A stretch of DNA of 64,000 bases from CAKZNE01 sp963976435 (GTDB taxonomy: Bacteria > Bacteroidota > Bacteroidia > Flavobacteriales > Schleiferiaceae). The notes beneath the pieces are model-generated. The model saw only the letters and a list, made by a program, of their open reading frames with translations. It was not told where the DNA came from and did not search any database. The stretch covers positions 1 through 64,000 of the forward strand of contig CAXBKQ010000003.1 of assembly GCA_963976435.1 (NCBI GenBank), given 5' to 3'. A program made the translations under genes and the position numbers. Below, one piece after another: positions 9,490 to 18,712 of the stretch (the first letter of the stretch is position 1; every line of letters begins with the position of its first letter).

Positions 9490-10803
9490 ATGATTAAAGA
9501 AGTGAGTAAATCCCAAGAGCTTCTGGATAGAAGGAGCAAAATTGTTGCAAACGGAGTTGGTGTTTTTAATACAGCTACGGTAAGTCATGCTAAGGGCGCT
9601 ATTATTACCGACGAAGATGGACGGGAATTGATAGATTTTGCGGGGGGAATTGGGGTTGTGAATGCTGGGCATTGTCCGCCATCTGTGGTAAAGGCAATTC
9701 AGGAACAAGCCGAAAAATACTTGCATACCAGTTTTAATGTGGTTTCTTATGAACCTTATGTGGAGCTCTGCGAACAAATTGCCGAAGTGCTTCCACATGG
9801 TGAAAATACCAAAGTGATGCTAGTAAGTACAGGAGCAGAAGCGGTAGAAAACGCTGTGAAAATTGCCAGGCAAGCTACTGGAAAACAAGGAGTATTGTGC
9901 TTTAATGATGCCTACCATGGAAGAACTATGATGGCCATGACTCTTACAAGCAAGATTTCCTATAAGGTGGGATGTGGACCCTTTAGTCCAGAAGTATATA
10001 GAATTCCTTTTCCAAATTTCTACCATTTAGGTCAAGGGAAAACGGAGGATGAATTTGTAGAGGAACAATTGCGATATTTACATGAAAGTGCTAATAATAC
10101 TGTTGATCCTAATAATTTGGCAGCGATTATTTTAGAACCTGTACAAGGTGAAGGTGGCTTTAACCCTGTGCCAAAAAAATACCTTCAAGGATTAAGAGAC
10201 TACTGCGATAAGCATAATATTATGCTGATAATTGATGAGGTTCAAAGTGGATTTGCTAGAGCCGGAAATTGGGCCTGTTGGCAAGAATATGGAGTGCAAC
10301 CTGATATTAGCACTTATGCAAAATCTTTAGGTTCAGGTCTACCAATTGCAGCGGTAGTAGGAAAGGCTAAGGTTATGGATGCCGCTGCACCAGGAAGCAT
10401 TGGTGGTACCTATATTGGTAGTCCGGTATGTTGCGCTGCGGCTTTGGCAACCATTAAACTGATGAAGGAGCAAAATCTAAATGAAAGAGCCAAATACATC
10501 GGAAATATTATAAAAGAAAGAATGGCTGAAGTACAGAAAGATTGCCCGGCCATTGGCGATATTAGAGGAGTTGGGGCTATGATTGGAATTGAATTTATTA
10601 AAAATTCAGATTACCGACAGGCCGATTCTGAATTATGTAGTAAAGTGGTAAAAGGATGTGCCGAAGAAGGCCTTATAATGTTGTCGGCAGGCATGCATAA
10701 AAATGTAGTTCGTATTTTATCCCCAATAGTAATTAGTGATGAAGAGCTTCACAAAGGTTTAGATATACTTATCCATCAAATAAAAAAACATTCAATATCA
10801 TAG
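9490..10803 (+). CDS. Class III PLP-dependent aminotransferase (GABA/putrescine aminotransferase-like)
   Basis: Fold-type I, class III aminotransferase, the family that moves amino groups from omega-amino acids or diamines (GABA, ornithine, putrescine) to a keto acid. Length (437 aa) is normal. The cofactor-site aspartate is Asp249 in IIDEVQSGFARAG and the Schiff-base lysine is Lys278 in YAKSLGSGLP. The phosphate-binding motif STGAEAVENAVKIAR is present. It is the first gene of a six-gene run to 17767, and the nitrilase gene starts 1 nt after its stop. With a decarboxylase and a succinate-semialdehyde-type dehydrogenase in the same operon, a substrate of the GABA, 4-aminobutanal or diamine kind is likely, but family members cannot be told apart by eye. 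Confidence 0.92.
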   Translation: MIKEVSKSQELLDRRSKIVANGVGVFNTATVSHAKGAIITDEDGRELIDFAGGIGVVNAGHCPPSVVKAIQEQAEKYLHTSFNVVSYEPYVELCEQIAEVLPHGENTKVMLVSTGAEAVENAVKIARQATGKQGVLCFNDAYHGRTMMAMTLTSKISYKVGCGPFSPEVYRIPFPNFYHLGQGKTEDEFVEEQLRYLHESANNTVDPNNLAAIILEPVQGEGGFNPVPKKYLQGLRDYCDKHNIMLIIDEVQSGFARAGNWACWQEYGVQPDISTYAKSLGSGLPIAAVVGKAKVMDAAAPGSIGGTYIGSPVCCAAALATIKLMKEQNLNERAKYIGNIIKERMAEVQKDCPAIGDIRGVGAMIGIEFIKNSDYRQADSELCSKVVKGCAEEGLIMLSAGMHKNVVRILSPIVISDEELHKGLDILIHQIKKHSIS

Positions 10804-10804
10804 T

Positions 10805-11719
10805 ATGAAGACATTTACCATTGCGGGAATTCAAATGAAGGTTTCTGCAACCCATTCTAATTTGGAAATGATGAAATTGAAGCTTGATATATGTATGAAT
10901 GTATATCCAGCAGTAGATTTAGTATTGTTTAGCGAATTGTGTGGCTATGGGCCATTAACCTATTATGCCCAAGAAATGCCTGGCCATTTTGAGGAAGAAA
11001 TGAAAGCCATGGCCAAAAAACACAAAGTTTGGCTAGTACCCGGATCCATTTTTGAAAAAGTGGATGATAAAATCTACAATACGGCAATTGTGATTAATCC
11101 ACAGGGTGAAGTAATTTCCAGATATCGTAAAATGTTCCCCTTTTACCCTTATGAAGTAGGTGTAACCCCAGGATCGGAATTTTGCATTTTCGATATTCCC
11201 AATGTAGGGAGGTTTGGTGTTTCTATTTGCTATGATATGTGGTTTCCTGAAACTATTAGAACCTTAGCGGTAATGGGTGCGGAAGTGATTCTTCATCCTA
11301 CCATGACAGGAACCATGGATAGAGATATTGAACATTCTATTGATCAAACCATGGCCGCTGTAAACCAATGCTATTTCTTTGATATTAATGGCTTAGACTC
11401 CGGCGGTATTGGACGTTCCACCATTTGTGGGCCCGATGGTAGGGTATTGTACCAAGCGGGTAGCACAGAGGAAATTATTCCTATAGAAATAGATTTAGAA
11501 AGGGTAAAACAAAGTAGAGAGAAAGGGGTGATGAGATTAGGTCAGCCGCTTAAAAGCTTTAGAGATCATATAGGTGATTTTAGTATTTATAATCAAGATC
11601 AACCTTTGGAATATTTGGAATCCTTAGGACCCCTAATAAAGCCTCAAAAAGTGGAACAATTAGCTGAGCTGAAACAAATGGAAAGCAAAATTCAACTGCC
11701 CAAAGGTTTGGTAGAGTAA
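10805..11719 (+). CDS. Nitrilase-superfamily carbon-nitrogen hydrolase
   Basis: Nitrilase-superfamily amidase or carbamoylase acting on non-peptide C-N bonds. The catalytic triad is visible: Glu44 in LFSELCGYGP, Lys109 in YRKMFPFYP, and the nucleophile Cys142 in VSICYDMWFPE. The 304-residue length fits a single-domain member. It begins 1 nt after the aminotransferase stop, so translation is probably coupled. Known relatives include N-carbamoylputrescine amidase, beta-ureidopropionase, omega-amidase and formamidase. Given the decarboxylase and aminotransferase neighbours, removal of a carbamoyl or acyl group from an amine intermediate is plausible (inference). Confidence 0.9.
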   Translation: MKTFTIAGIQMKVSATHSNLEMMKLKLDICMNVYPAVDLVLFSELCGYGPLTYYAQEMPGHFEEEMKAMAKKHKVWLVPGSIFEKVDDKIYNTAIVINPQGEVISRYRKMFPFYPYEVGVTPGSEFCIFDIPNVGRFGVSICYDMWFPETIRTLAVMGAEVILHPTMTGTMDRDIEHSIDQTMAAVNQCYFFDINGLDSGGIGRSTICGPDGRVLYQAGSTEEIIPIEIDLERVKQSREKGVMRLGQPLKSFRDHIGDFSIYNQDQPLEYLESLGPLIKPQKVEQLAELKQMESKIQLPKGLVE

Positions 11720-11758
11720 GACAGGCGAGGATTTTCAATCATTAAAATAAATAGCGAC

Positions 11759-12160
11759 ATGGGAAATATGACTACAAGAAGAATTCGAAAAACGCCAAAA
11801 CAATTTTTAAATTGGTTTGAAATTCCAGTTTTAGATATGGAAAGAGCGGTTTCCTTTTTTAACTATTTATATTCAATGAAATTGGAAATTAGCGAGGTTC
11901 CAGATTATGCCATGGCTCCATTTCCAGAGTCTACAGGTGTGGGTGGAGCCCTAGTAAAAGGTCAAGGCTGTGTTCCTACTGAATCTGGAGTTTTATTGTA
12001 TTTAAATGCTACGGAGAATATGGAGATAATGTTGAAAAGAGTAGAAGAAGGTGGTGGTAGAGTTATTATGGGAAAAACAGAAATTGGCGGAGATTCAGGA
12101 TATTTTTCATTATTTATTGATACCGAAGGAAATAAATTGGCCTTACACTCAAATCAATAA
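11759..12160 (+). CDS. VOC-family (glyoxalase-like) protein
   Basis: Small vicinal-oxygen-chelate-fold protein of 133 residues. The N-terminus has the typical opening strand and helix (NWFEIPVLDMERAVSFFNYL) and the C-terminus the closing strand (GYFSLFIDTEGNKLALHS), where the last metal-ligand glutamate of the family would be. Similar stand-alone proteins have roles as isomerases, epimerases or resistance proteins, so a function cannot be given. It sits inside the operon 39 nt after the nitrilase gene and 3 nt before the decarboxylase-like gene, so it probably serves the same pathway. Confidence 0.8.
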   Translation: MGNMTTRRIRKTPKQFLNWFEIPVLDMERAVSFFNYLYSMKLEISEVPDYAMAPFPESTGVGGALVKGQGCVPTESGVLLYLNATENMEIMLKRVEEGGGRVIMGKTEIGGDSGYFSLFIDTEGNKLALHSNQ

Positions 12161-12163
12161 TCT

Positions 12164-14920
12164 ATGGTGAAGAAAAAACAAAATAGCGCTCCATTTTATA
12201 ATATTGGCCAATTAAGAGTTACTTATTGGAATCAATTAAAATATTCTAGTGCGGAGTTGGCTCGTTGTCATCATGGTTCTTCAAATGAAAAAAGACTTGT
12301 TGAGGAATGTAAAGATTTATTGAAACATCTGGGCAGCGTAGAAAAATATTTTGCTTACCCAGGAATTTGGCAATTAGATAATTTAAAAGAATCCCTTCGT
12401 CGTCATGAGCATAGAGCTTTAGCAAACATTGTAGCGGAGAATACTCAGCAATTGGTGAGTGATAGTTTTCGTTCCAATCCAAAATTTTTAGATCAAGAGG
12501 AAGGACTGAGTAAGGAGGATCTAGAAACTGTTGAGCTATCAAACCCTTCAAGAAAAAATTATTTTGAAGTCCTTTTTGTGGAAGATATGAGCCATGAGGA
12601 TGAACAAGCCTTAAAAAAGAAAATCCTCGACCTAAGGGATGATGAAGAGCAATTTACCTATGGGTTTATTGTTCAACATTCCTTTCAAGATGCCCTTATT
12701 GCCTTGCTTTTTAATCCTAATATTCAGGCGGTAGTAGTAAGATCTACCCCTCCATATTCGGCAAAAGGAGTACCGGCATTAATCAAACCCTATATCCAAA
12801 ATGCATTGGATCTAGATATGTCTTCCAGGTCTGAAGTGGAATTGGGACCTATATTGGGGAAGCTTACAAAGCAATTCAGACCAGAAATAGATACCTATTA
12901 CGTTACCGACACACCTCTTTCGGATTTAAAGGATTCAACCGTAAAAACCTTCAAAAGAATTTTTTATAGAAGAGAGGATTTAATGGAAATTCACCTCAGC
13001 ATACAAAGAGGTATTTCCGAACGCTTTGAAACACCTTTCTTTTCCGCTTTAAAAGAATACAGCAAAAAGCCTACAGGTGTGTTTCACGCTATGCCCATTT
13101 CTAGAGGAAATTCAGTTTTTAAATCTAGATGGATTCAAGATTTTGGGGAGTTTTATGGCCGAAATATGTTTTTGGCAGAAACCTCTGCAACTACTGGTGG
13201 ATTAGATTCCTTGCTTCAGCCTACAGGCCCTTTAAAAAAGGCTCAACAGATGGCCAGTAAAACCTATGGTTCCCAACAAACATTCTTTGTTACTAATGGA
13301 ACTTCCACGGCCAATAAAATTGTGATGCAAGCTGTAGTAAGTCCTGGGGATGTGGTCTTAATTGATAGAGATTGCCATAAATCACATCATTATGGAATAG
13401 TGCTGTCCGGAGCTTATCCAGTTTATTTGGATTCCTACCCCATAGAAAAATACTCCATGTACGGGGCGGTGCCGCTAGAGCAGATCACCAGTAAATTATT
13501 GCAGTTGAAGGCTGCTGGAAGACTCTCTAAGGTAAAAATGCTGCTCCTAACGAATTGCACTTTTGATGGATTGGTTTACAATGTTCAAAAAGTGATGGAA
13601 GAGGTTTTGGCCATAAAACCTGATATGATATTTCTATGGGATGAAGCCTGGTTTGCCTTTGCTGGTTTTACCTATACCTATAAACAAAGAACGGGAATGT
13701 ATGCTGCCCGGAAATTGGCTGGCAAATACAAAAGTAAGCGCTATGCCAGGGAATACGCCGAGCATATTAAAGGATTGAAAGACGATGAGGTTTCAAAATT
13801 ACCTGACCCTAGTAAAGTGAGAATTAGAGTGTACTCTACACAAAGTACCCACAAAACTTTAAGTAGTTTTAGGCAGGGCTCAATGATTCATATTTGGGAT
13901 GAAGACTTTAGAAGAAAAAGTGAGAGCACTTTTCTAGAAGCTTATATGACGCATACCTCCACCTCACCCAATTACCAAATGCTCGCTTCTCTGGATATAG
14001 GTAGAAGACAGGTTCAATTTGAAGGATTTGAACTAGTGGAAAAAAGTGTGGAGCTAGCCATGATTTTAAGAGCCAAGGTTAATAATACAGCTCAATTGAG
14101 TAAGTATTTCGATGTACTTACAGTAAGTGACTTTATTCCTGATGAATATAGAGAAACAGGAATTTCTGAATACTATGAAGACGAAGGTGGCTGGAATAGA
14201 ATGGAAAAGCCTTGGGAGAAGGATGAGTTTGTTCTAGATCCCACAAAGGTTACTCTCCATATTGGAAGAACTGGGGTGGATGGTGATACTTTTAAGAATA
14301 AGTATTTGATGGATAAATTTAATATCCAAATCAATAAAACATCCCGGAACACTGTATTATTTATGACCAATATAGGTACCACAAGAGGTAGCGTTACCTA
14401 TCTGATAAACGCCCTTTTAAAAATTGCGGATGAGTTGGATAGTGAGATTTTGGCTTTAAACAATAGGGAAAAGGAGATAAGGGAAAAAAGAATTTATTCC
14501 CTAACCGAAGAAGTACCACCCTTACCAGATTTTAGTTTTTTTCACCCTTCATTTCAAGCAGTACCAGGAGTGCCAGGAGGGAATCTTAGGGAGGCCTATT
14601 TTATGGCCTATAATGAAGAGAATTATGAATACCTTCCCTTGGATCAATGTTTACCAGCCATGGAGGACGGAAAAGTATTGGTAGCTTCCTCTTTTATTAT
14701 TCCCTATCCACCAGGATTTCCAGTTTTGGTTCCCGGTCAGGTGGTGAGCAGTGAAATTATAGAATTCCTACTAGCCCTTGATGTATCTGAAATACATGGA
14801 TATCGATCAGATTTAGGACTACGAGTATTTACTAAAAATGTCTTGGATAGACAAAAAACATCTACTTCAATTGGAGCAATGGGGCTTTCAATGCAGAAAA
14901 AACAATCAAATAAAAAATAG
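12164..14920 (+). CDS. Orn/Lys/Arg decarboxylase-like PLP enzyme
   Basis: Large fold-type I PLP enzyme of the inducible ornithine/lysine/arginine decarboxylase group. A helical N-terminal region (1-130) precedes a wing-like alpha/beta domain (about 130-270). The PLP domain carries FVTNGTSTANKIV, DRDCHKSHHYG, the cofactor aspartate in LWDEAWFAFAG, and Lys564 in STHKTLSSF as Schiff-base lysine. The C-terminal OKR-type domain has IPYPPGFPVLVPGQ. At 918 aa it is longer than most relatives (about 710-760), mainly through the N-terminal part. The ATP-grasp gene starts 3 nt after its stop. It probably decarboxylates a basic amino acid or derivative to an amine; which one is not shown, and an aminotransferase-type reaction is not excluded. 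Confidence 0.86.
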   Translation: MVKKKQNSAPFYNIGQLRVTYWNQLKYSSAELARCHHGSSNEKRLVEECKDLLKHLGSVEKYFAYPGIWQLDNLKESLRRHEHRALANIVAENTQQLVSDSFRSNPKFLDQEEGLSKEDLETVELSNPSRKNYFEVLFVEDMSHEDEQALKKKILDLRDDEEQFTYGFIVQHSFQDALIALLFNPNIQAVVVRSTPPYSAKGVPALIKPYIQNALDLDMSSRSEVELGPILGKLTKQFRPEIDTYYVTDTPLSDLKDSTVKTFKRIFYRREDLMEIHLSIQRGISERFETPFFSALKEYSKKPTGVFHAMPISRGNSVFKSRWIQDFGEFYGRNMFLAETSATTGGLDSLLQPTGPLKKAQQMASKTYGSQQTFFVTNGTSTANKIVMQAVVSPGDVVLIDRDCHKSHHYGIVLSGAYPVYLDSYPIEKYSMYGAVPLEQITSKLLQLKAAGRLSKVKMLLLTNCTFDGLVYNVQKVMEEVLAIKPDMIFLWDEAWFAFAGFTYTYKQRTGMYAARKLAGKYKSKRYAREYAEHIKGLKDDEVSKLPDPSKVRIRVYSTQSTHKTLSSFRQGSMIHIWDEDFRRKSESTFLEAYMTHTSTSPNYQMLASLDIGRRQVQFEGFELVEKSVELAMILRAKVNNTAQLSKYFDVLTVSDFIPDEYRETGISEYYEDEGGWNRMEKPWEKDEFVLDPTKVTLHIGRTGVDGDTFKNKYLMDKFNIQINKTSRNTVLFMTNIGTTRGSVTYLINALLKIADELDSEILALNNREKEIREKRIYSLTEEVPPLPDFSFFHPSFQAVPGVPGGNLREAYFMAYNEENYEYLPLDQCLPAMEDGKVLVASSFIIPYPPGFPVLVPGQVVSSEIIEFLLALDVSEIHGYRSDLGLRVFTKNVLDRQKTSTSIGAMGLSMQKKQSNKK

Positions 14921-14923
14921 AAA

Positions 14924-16399
14924 ATGGCAACTAAAAAAGCAGCAAAACCAAAGTTAAATGGAATAGCAGACATCAGAAGATATTTCTATAAAAATGAAAC
15001 TCCTATTTATTTTATCAGCGCTACTAATTTCAATCTTTTAGGTGCTGATGAGTGGATTAAGGGTTTTAAATTTATTTGCCATATTGAGTGTTTTGATGGT
15101 TTACATCCCAATGTTTTTTCTCCAAGCGCAGAGATTCCTCATGATGATTTTGAAGGTATTGAGGATATTAATAATTACCTGCTTCAACATCCGGAGGTTC
15201 AAGATTATTTAAAAACTAGGTCGAGCGGAAAAAAGGCTGGAAAAGCCATGTTTCTGATGTTTGACGAAAAAACAGAAAAGCTAGCTAAACAGCAAGGATT
15301 GGAAATTATGTTTCCAAGTGCCAAAATGCGAACCTTTATGGATAATAAGGTGAATACCAATCGCATTGCAGAAAAGGCAGGGGTTCCCTGTGTTCCCAAT
15401 GTGCTTAGCCCAGTAAAAAATTATGAGCACCTTAGGGAAATATCAAAATCCCTTGGGAATGATTTGGTGATTCAAACCCCCTTTGGAGATTCTGGACATA
15501 CCACCTTTTTTATTTCCAATGAAGAGGAGTTTAAGAAACATGAGGAAGAAATTGTAAAGGAAAAGGAAGTAAAAGTGATGAAACGTATCAACTGTAGAGG
15601 TTCTGCAATTGAAGCTTGTGTAACCAAACATGGAACTGTGGTAGCACCATTAATGACGGAATTGGTAGGTTTTAAAGAGCTAACACCCTATAAAGGTGGT
15701 TGGTGTGGAAATGAAATTTATCCAGAAGCATTTACCAAAACTTTACGTCAAAAAGCTAGAAGATATACCCGTCTTTTTGGTGATCAATTGAGAGAGGAGG
15801 GTTATAAAGGATATTTTGAATTGGACTTTTTGATAGATCAGGATAATGGTCAGATTTATCTTGGAGAATTAAACCCTAGGGTTACCGGAGCCAGCTCTAT
15901 AACCAATCATGCAGTTTTTGCTTTGGCAGATGCACCCTTGTTTATTTTTCACATTTTAGAATGGATGAATGTAGAATACAGTTTAAATGTGAATGCTTTG
16001 AATACAAGATGGGCAAGACAAGAAAATATTGATAGCTGGAGCCAAATGGTTATTAAACATAGCAAAGATACTATTGAATATGTGCACGAAGCACCAGCCT
16101 CTGGAATCTGGAAAATGTATGATAATGGCCATATCCAATTTGATAGGATGGACACTCACCGTCGTGCAGTAGAAAGTGATAAGGAGGGCTTTTTCTTAAG
16201 AATTAGTAAAAAGGGAGATTATTTATATGAAGGTGCAGATATGGGGATTTTAGTTTCTAGAGGAAGAATGATGACCGATGATTTTAAACTTACTCCAAGA
16301 GCAAAAAATTGGATTAAATCCATAAAGTCTAAATACTCCTCAGAAATTATTGAGGATAAGCGTAAAAAGCCAGAATTAAAGGGCAGTTTGACAAAATAA
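14924..16399 (+). CDS. ATP-grasp enzyme
   Basis: ATP-grasp superfamily ligase of 491 residues. The fold is indicated by the glycine-rich phosphate loop around FGDSGHTTFFI (near residue 190) and the metal-ligand strand YLGELNPRVTGASS (near 325), where Glu and Asn would hold Mg-ATP. Such proteins are often auto-named biotin carboxylase, but no biotin carrier or carboxyltransferase lies here. A carboxylate-amine ligase role is equally possible. The basic N-terminus (ATKKAAKPK) looks like an unstructured tail. It is closely spaced between the decarboxylase-like gene and the dehydrogenase, so it most likely acts in the same pathway, for example by joining an amino acid to an amine intermediate (inference). 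Confidence 0.82.
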   Translation: MATKKAAKPKLNGIADIRRYFYKNETPIYFISATNFNLLGADEWIKGFKFICHIECFDGLHPNVFSPSAEIPHDDFEGIEDINNYLLQHPEVQDYLKTRSSGKKAGKAMFLMFDEKTEKLAKQQGLEIMFPSAKMRTFMDNKVNTNRIAEKAGVPCVPNVLSPVKNYEHLREISKSLGNDLVIQTPFGDSGHTTFFISNEEEFKKHEEEIVKEKEVKVMKRINCRGSAIEACVTKHGTVVAPLMTELVGFKELTPYKGGWCGNEIYPEAFTKTLRQKARRYTRLFGDQLREEGYKGYFELDFLIDQDNGQIYLGELNPRVTGASSITNHAVFALADAPLFIFHILEWMNVEYSLNVNALNTRWARQENIDSWSQMVIKHSKDTIEYVHEAPASGIWKMYDNGHIQFDRMDTHRRAVESDKEGFFLRISKKGDYLYEGADMGILVSRGRMMTDDFKLTPRAKNWIKSIKSKYSSEIIEDKRKKPELKGSLTK

Positions 16400-16411
16400 G
16401 AAAGGAAATAA

Positions 16412-17767
16412 ATGGAATTTAATAGCATTAATCCCTATACCAATAAGGTGATAGGGAGCTACAAAGGTATTAGCGATGATGAGCTAAACCAAAAGTTGGT
16501 TTTAGCCCAAAATGCCCAAAAAAAATGGCAAAAGCTAAGCTTGAAAGAAAGATGTAATTTGATGCTCAGTGCAGCTCAAGTTTTACGGGATAACCTGGAG
16601 GAATATGCCCAAATGATTAGCTTAGAAATGGGGAAGCCTATCAGCGAATCTCGTGGGGAAATAAATAAATGTGCCTGGGTTTGTGAATATTATTCCGAAA
16701 TGGCGGAGGACTTTTTAGCACCTGAAGAAATTAAAACTGAGGCTGGAAGAAGTTTTGTACGGCACGATGCCCTAGGAACTATCCTAGCCATTATGCCTTG
16801 GAATTTTCCATTCTGGCAGGTTTTTAGATTTGCCGCACCAAGCTTAATTGCCGGAAATGCTGGGCTGCTAAAACATGCTCCAAATGTTTTTGGATCTGCA
16901 GAATTGATTGAAGATGTATTCACAAAAGCGGGCTTTCCAAAAGGTGTTTTTCAAAACTTAATAATCCATCACAATAAAACCGAACAAATTATAGCTCACG
17001 AATCAGTAAGGGCAATTTCCTTAACGGGAAGTGAAAAGGCTGGAGCGGCAGTTGCCGAAATAGCTGGTAGGCATATTAAAAAATCACTGCTAGAATTAGG
17101 AGGTAATAATGCATTCATCATTTGGGAAGATGCAGATATTGATGCAGCCGTGAAAACTGCCCTGGTAGCAAGAATGCTCAACTGTGGTCAAAGCTGTATT
17201 GCCGCCAAACGATTTATTATTATAGAGTCGGTTTATGATGAGTTTGTTAGCAAATTCACAGAGGCCCTAAAGCAATTAAAACCCGGAGATCCTTTGGCTG
17301 AAGATACTCAAATAGGACCATTGGCGAGAAAGGATCTTGCAGATCAGTTGCAAGCTCAAGTTCAAAATTCCATCGCCAAAGGTGCTGAGCTTTTACTAGG
17401 TGGGAAACAAGATAATTGCTATCATCAACCAACTATTTTAGGAAATGTAAAACCCGGAATGGCAGCATTTGATGAAGAGACCTTTGGACCACTAGCAGCC
17501 ATGATTAAAGCTAAAGATATAGATGAGGCTTTTCACCTTTCTGAATTATCCCCATTTGGCTTAGGTGTAAGCATTTGTACCAAAGATACCGAAAAGGCAA
17601 TATCCATGGCAGATAGGGTGTCTGACGGAGCCTTTTTTGTAAATGAATTGGTGAAGTCAGACCCAAGATTACCATTTGGAGGTAGTAAAAGATCAGGATA
17701 TGGACGTGAGCTTTCCAAAGATGGTATGATGGAATTTGTAAATCGGAAGACGGTTTATGTAAAATGA
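16412..17767 (+). CDS. NAD(P)-dependent succinate-semialdehyde-type aldehyde dehydrogenase
   Basis: Aldehyde dehydrogenase oxidising an aldehyde to a carboxylate with NAD(P). Family motifs are intact: SINPYTNKVIG at the start, IMPWNFPFWQV for cofactor binding, ELGGNNAF with the general base Glu228, and GQSCIAAKR with nucleophile Cys262. The 451-residue length and the opening match short succinate-semialdehyde dehydrogenases of the GabD/Sad type. It is the last gene of the operon, 12 nt after the ATP-grasp gene, with an AAGGAAATAA-like ribosome site. A strong terminator follows 30 nt downstream. It probably performs the final oxidation, for example of succinate semialdehyde or 4-aminobutanal; the exact aldehyde is not visible. 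Confidence 0.92.
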   Translation: MEFNSINPYTNKVIGSYKGISDDELNQKLVLAQNAQKKWQKLSLKERCNLMLSAAQVLRDNLEEYAQMISLEMGKPISESRGEINKCAWVCEYYSEMAEDFLAPEEIKTEAGRSFVRHDALGTILAIMPWNFPFWQVFRFAAPSLIAGNAGLLKHAPNVFGSAELIEDVFTKAGFPKGVFQNLIIHHNKTEQIIAHESVRAISLTGSEKAGAAVAEIAGRHIKKSLLELGGNNAFIIWEDADIDAAVKTALVARMLNCGQSCIAAKRFIIIESVYDEFVSKFTEALKQLKPGDPLAEDTQIGPLARKDLADQLQAQVQNSIAKGAELLLGGKQDNCYHQPTILGNVKPGMAAFDEETFGPLAAMIKAKDIDEAFHLSELSPFGLGVSICTKDTEKAISMADRVSDGAFFVNELVKSDPRLPFGGSKRSGYGRELSKDGMMEFVNRKTVYVK

Positions 17768-17796
17768 TAGTTCTTAGTTTCAGAAGAATCCTTTTT

Positions 17797-17841
17797 CCTC
17801 AACCGAAATTCAATTGAAATTTTGGTTGAGGATTTTTTTTA
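17797..17841 (+). terminator. Rho-independent terminator of the catabolic operon
   Basis: The stem CCTCAACC (17797-17804) pairs with GGTTGAGG (17825-17832). The 20-nt loop is itself partly self-complementary. An A and a run of 8 T (17834-17841) follow. It closes the six-gene operon 30 nt after the dehydrogenase stop. Confidence 0.88.
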
Positions 17842-18000
17842 AAATTGCCCTGCATTTAACATTTTGTATAGCCAAGGTTTCAAAGATTTTTGGCTACAAA
17901 TTTCACAACCAGTTTTACAATTAAATAATAGCCTCTTTAGGATATTGGTCGCACAGGTCTTGGATTTTATAAGTCTACTCTTTAAAACCAAAAAACCAAA

Positions 18001-18534
18001 ATGAACCAATTTTTCACGGCATGGCTATTGACTCTTGGTCTAGGGTCTGGAAGTGTGCATACAGATTTTAACAAAAACTTTTTTTCGAAACCCGGTTTTG
18101 CAAGTGAGATTAATTTCACAGCTGTTTTTGATAAACAATATTTGGGCTTTGGTTTAAACTTTCGTCGCAACCAAGTTTTGTATTCTAATTGGTCTAGAAT
18201 ATATACCGAGGATTCTCAAGACCATTTTAATTTGCAATATTTCCAAGTAAATATTTTTACTGGAGGGGATTTAATTTCATTTTCAGAAGCCACAAAAATT
18301 TCAGGATTTGGAGGAGTCTCCCTTACACAAAACTTGGAATTAGGTCTAAATGGTTCCCTATTGTTAAGCTATACAAATCGGAAAATATTACCACGAACTA
18401 TTTACTATCTAAAATTTGAAACGGACTATTGGGGATCCGATTTATTGGAAGACTATCAAGATTCTAAAAATGGCCATGGCGATTTTTATTTTGGTCTCGT
18501 AGTAGGACTTCAATTTGAATTTGAAACTAAATAG
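18001..18534 (+). CDS. Hypothetical protein, possibly small outer-membrane barrel
   Basis: Not recognised. The 177 residues are rich in aromatic and glycine positions alternating with polar ones (FGLNFRRNQVLYSNWSR, FGGVSLTQNLELGLNGSL), and the protein ends in an aromatic-containing strand (FGLVVGLQFEFETK), which suggests a small beta-barrel. The N-terminus (MNQFFTAWLLTLGLGSGS) is only a marginal signal peptide. It stands alone after the operon terminator and is followed by 178 nt without a gene. A surface role is a guess. Confidence 0.6.
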   Translation: MNQFFTAWLLTLGLGSGSVHTDFNKNFFSKPGFASEINFTAVFDKQYLGFGLNFRRNQVLYSNWSRIYTEDSQDHFNLQYFQVNIFTGGDLISFSEATKISGFGGVSLTQNLELGLNGSLLLSYTNRKILPRTIYYLKFETDYWGSDLLEDYQDSKNGHGDFYFGLVVGLQFEFETK

Positions 18535-18712
18535 CTGCTATCCAAAAGTGGTGCTTCAGTCTAGTATTTTTTCTAAATATTAAATTATCGGAATAGGGCT
18601 TTACTACCATGGAGAGGACTCTGATTTTGTAATCAAAAATTAACCTGTCCTTAAAGTTTAGTTGTATTCATAATCCGACTTTTAGCCTCTTATTATCCTA
18701 TTTTATCTTAAC

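Noticed and set aside
9454..9798. Antisense ORF of 114 codons over the aminotransferase start
   Set aside because: It mirrors the aminotransferase coding sequence and has no family motif.
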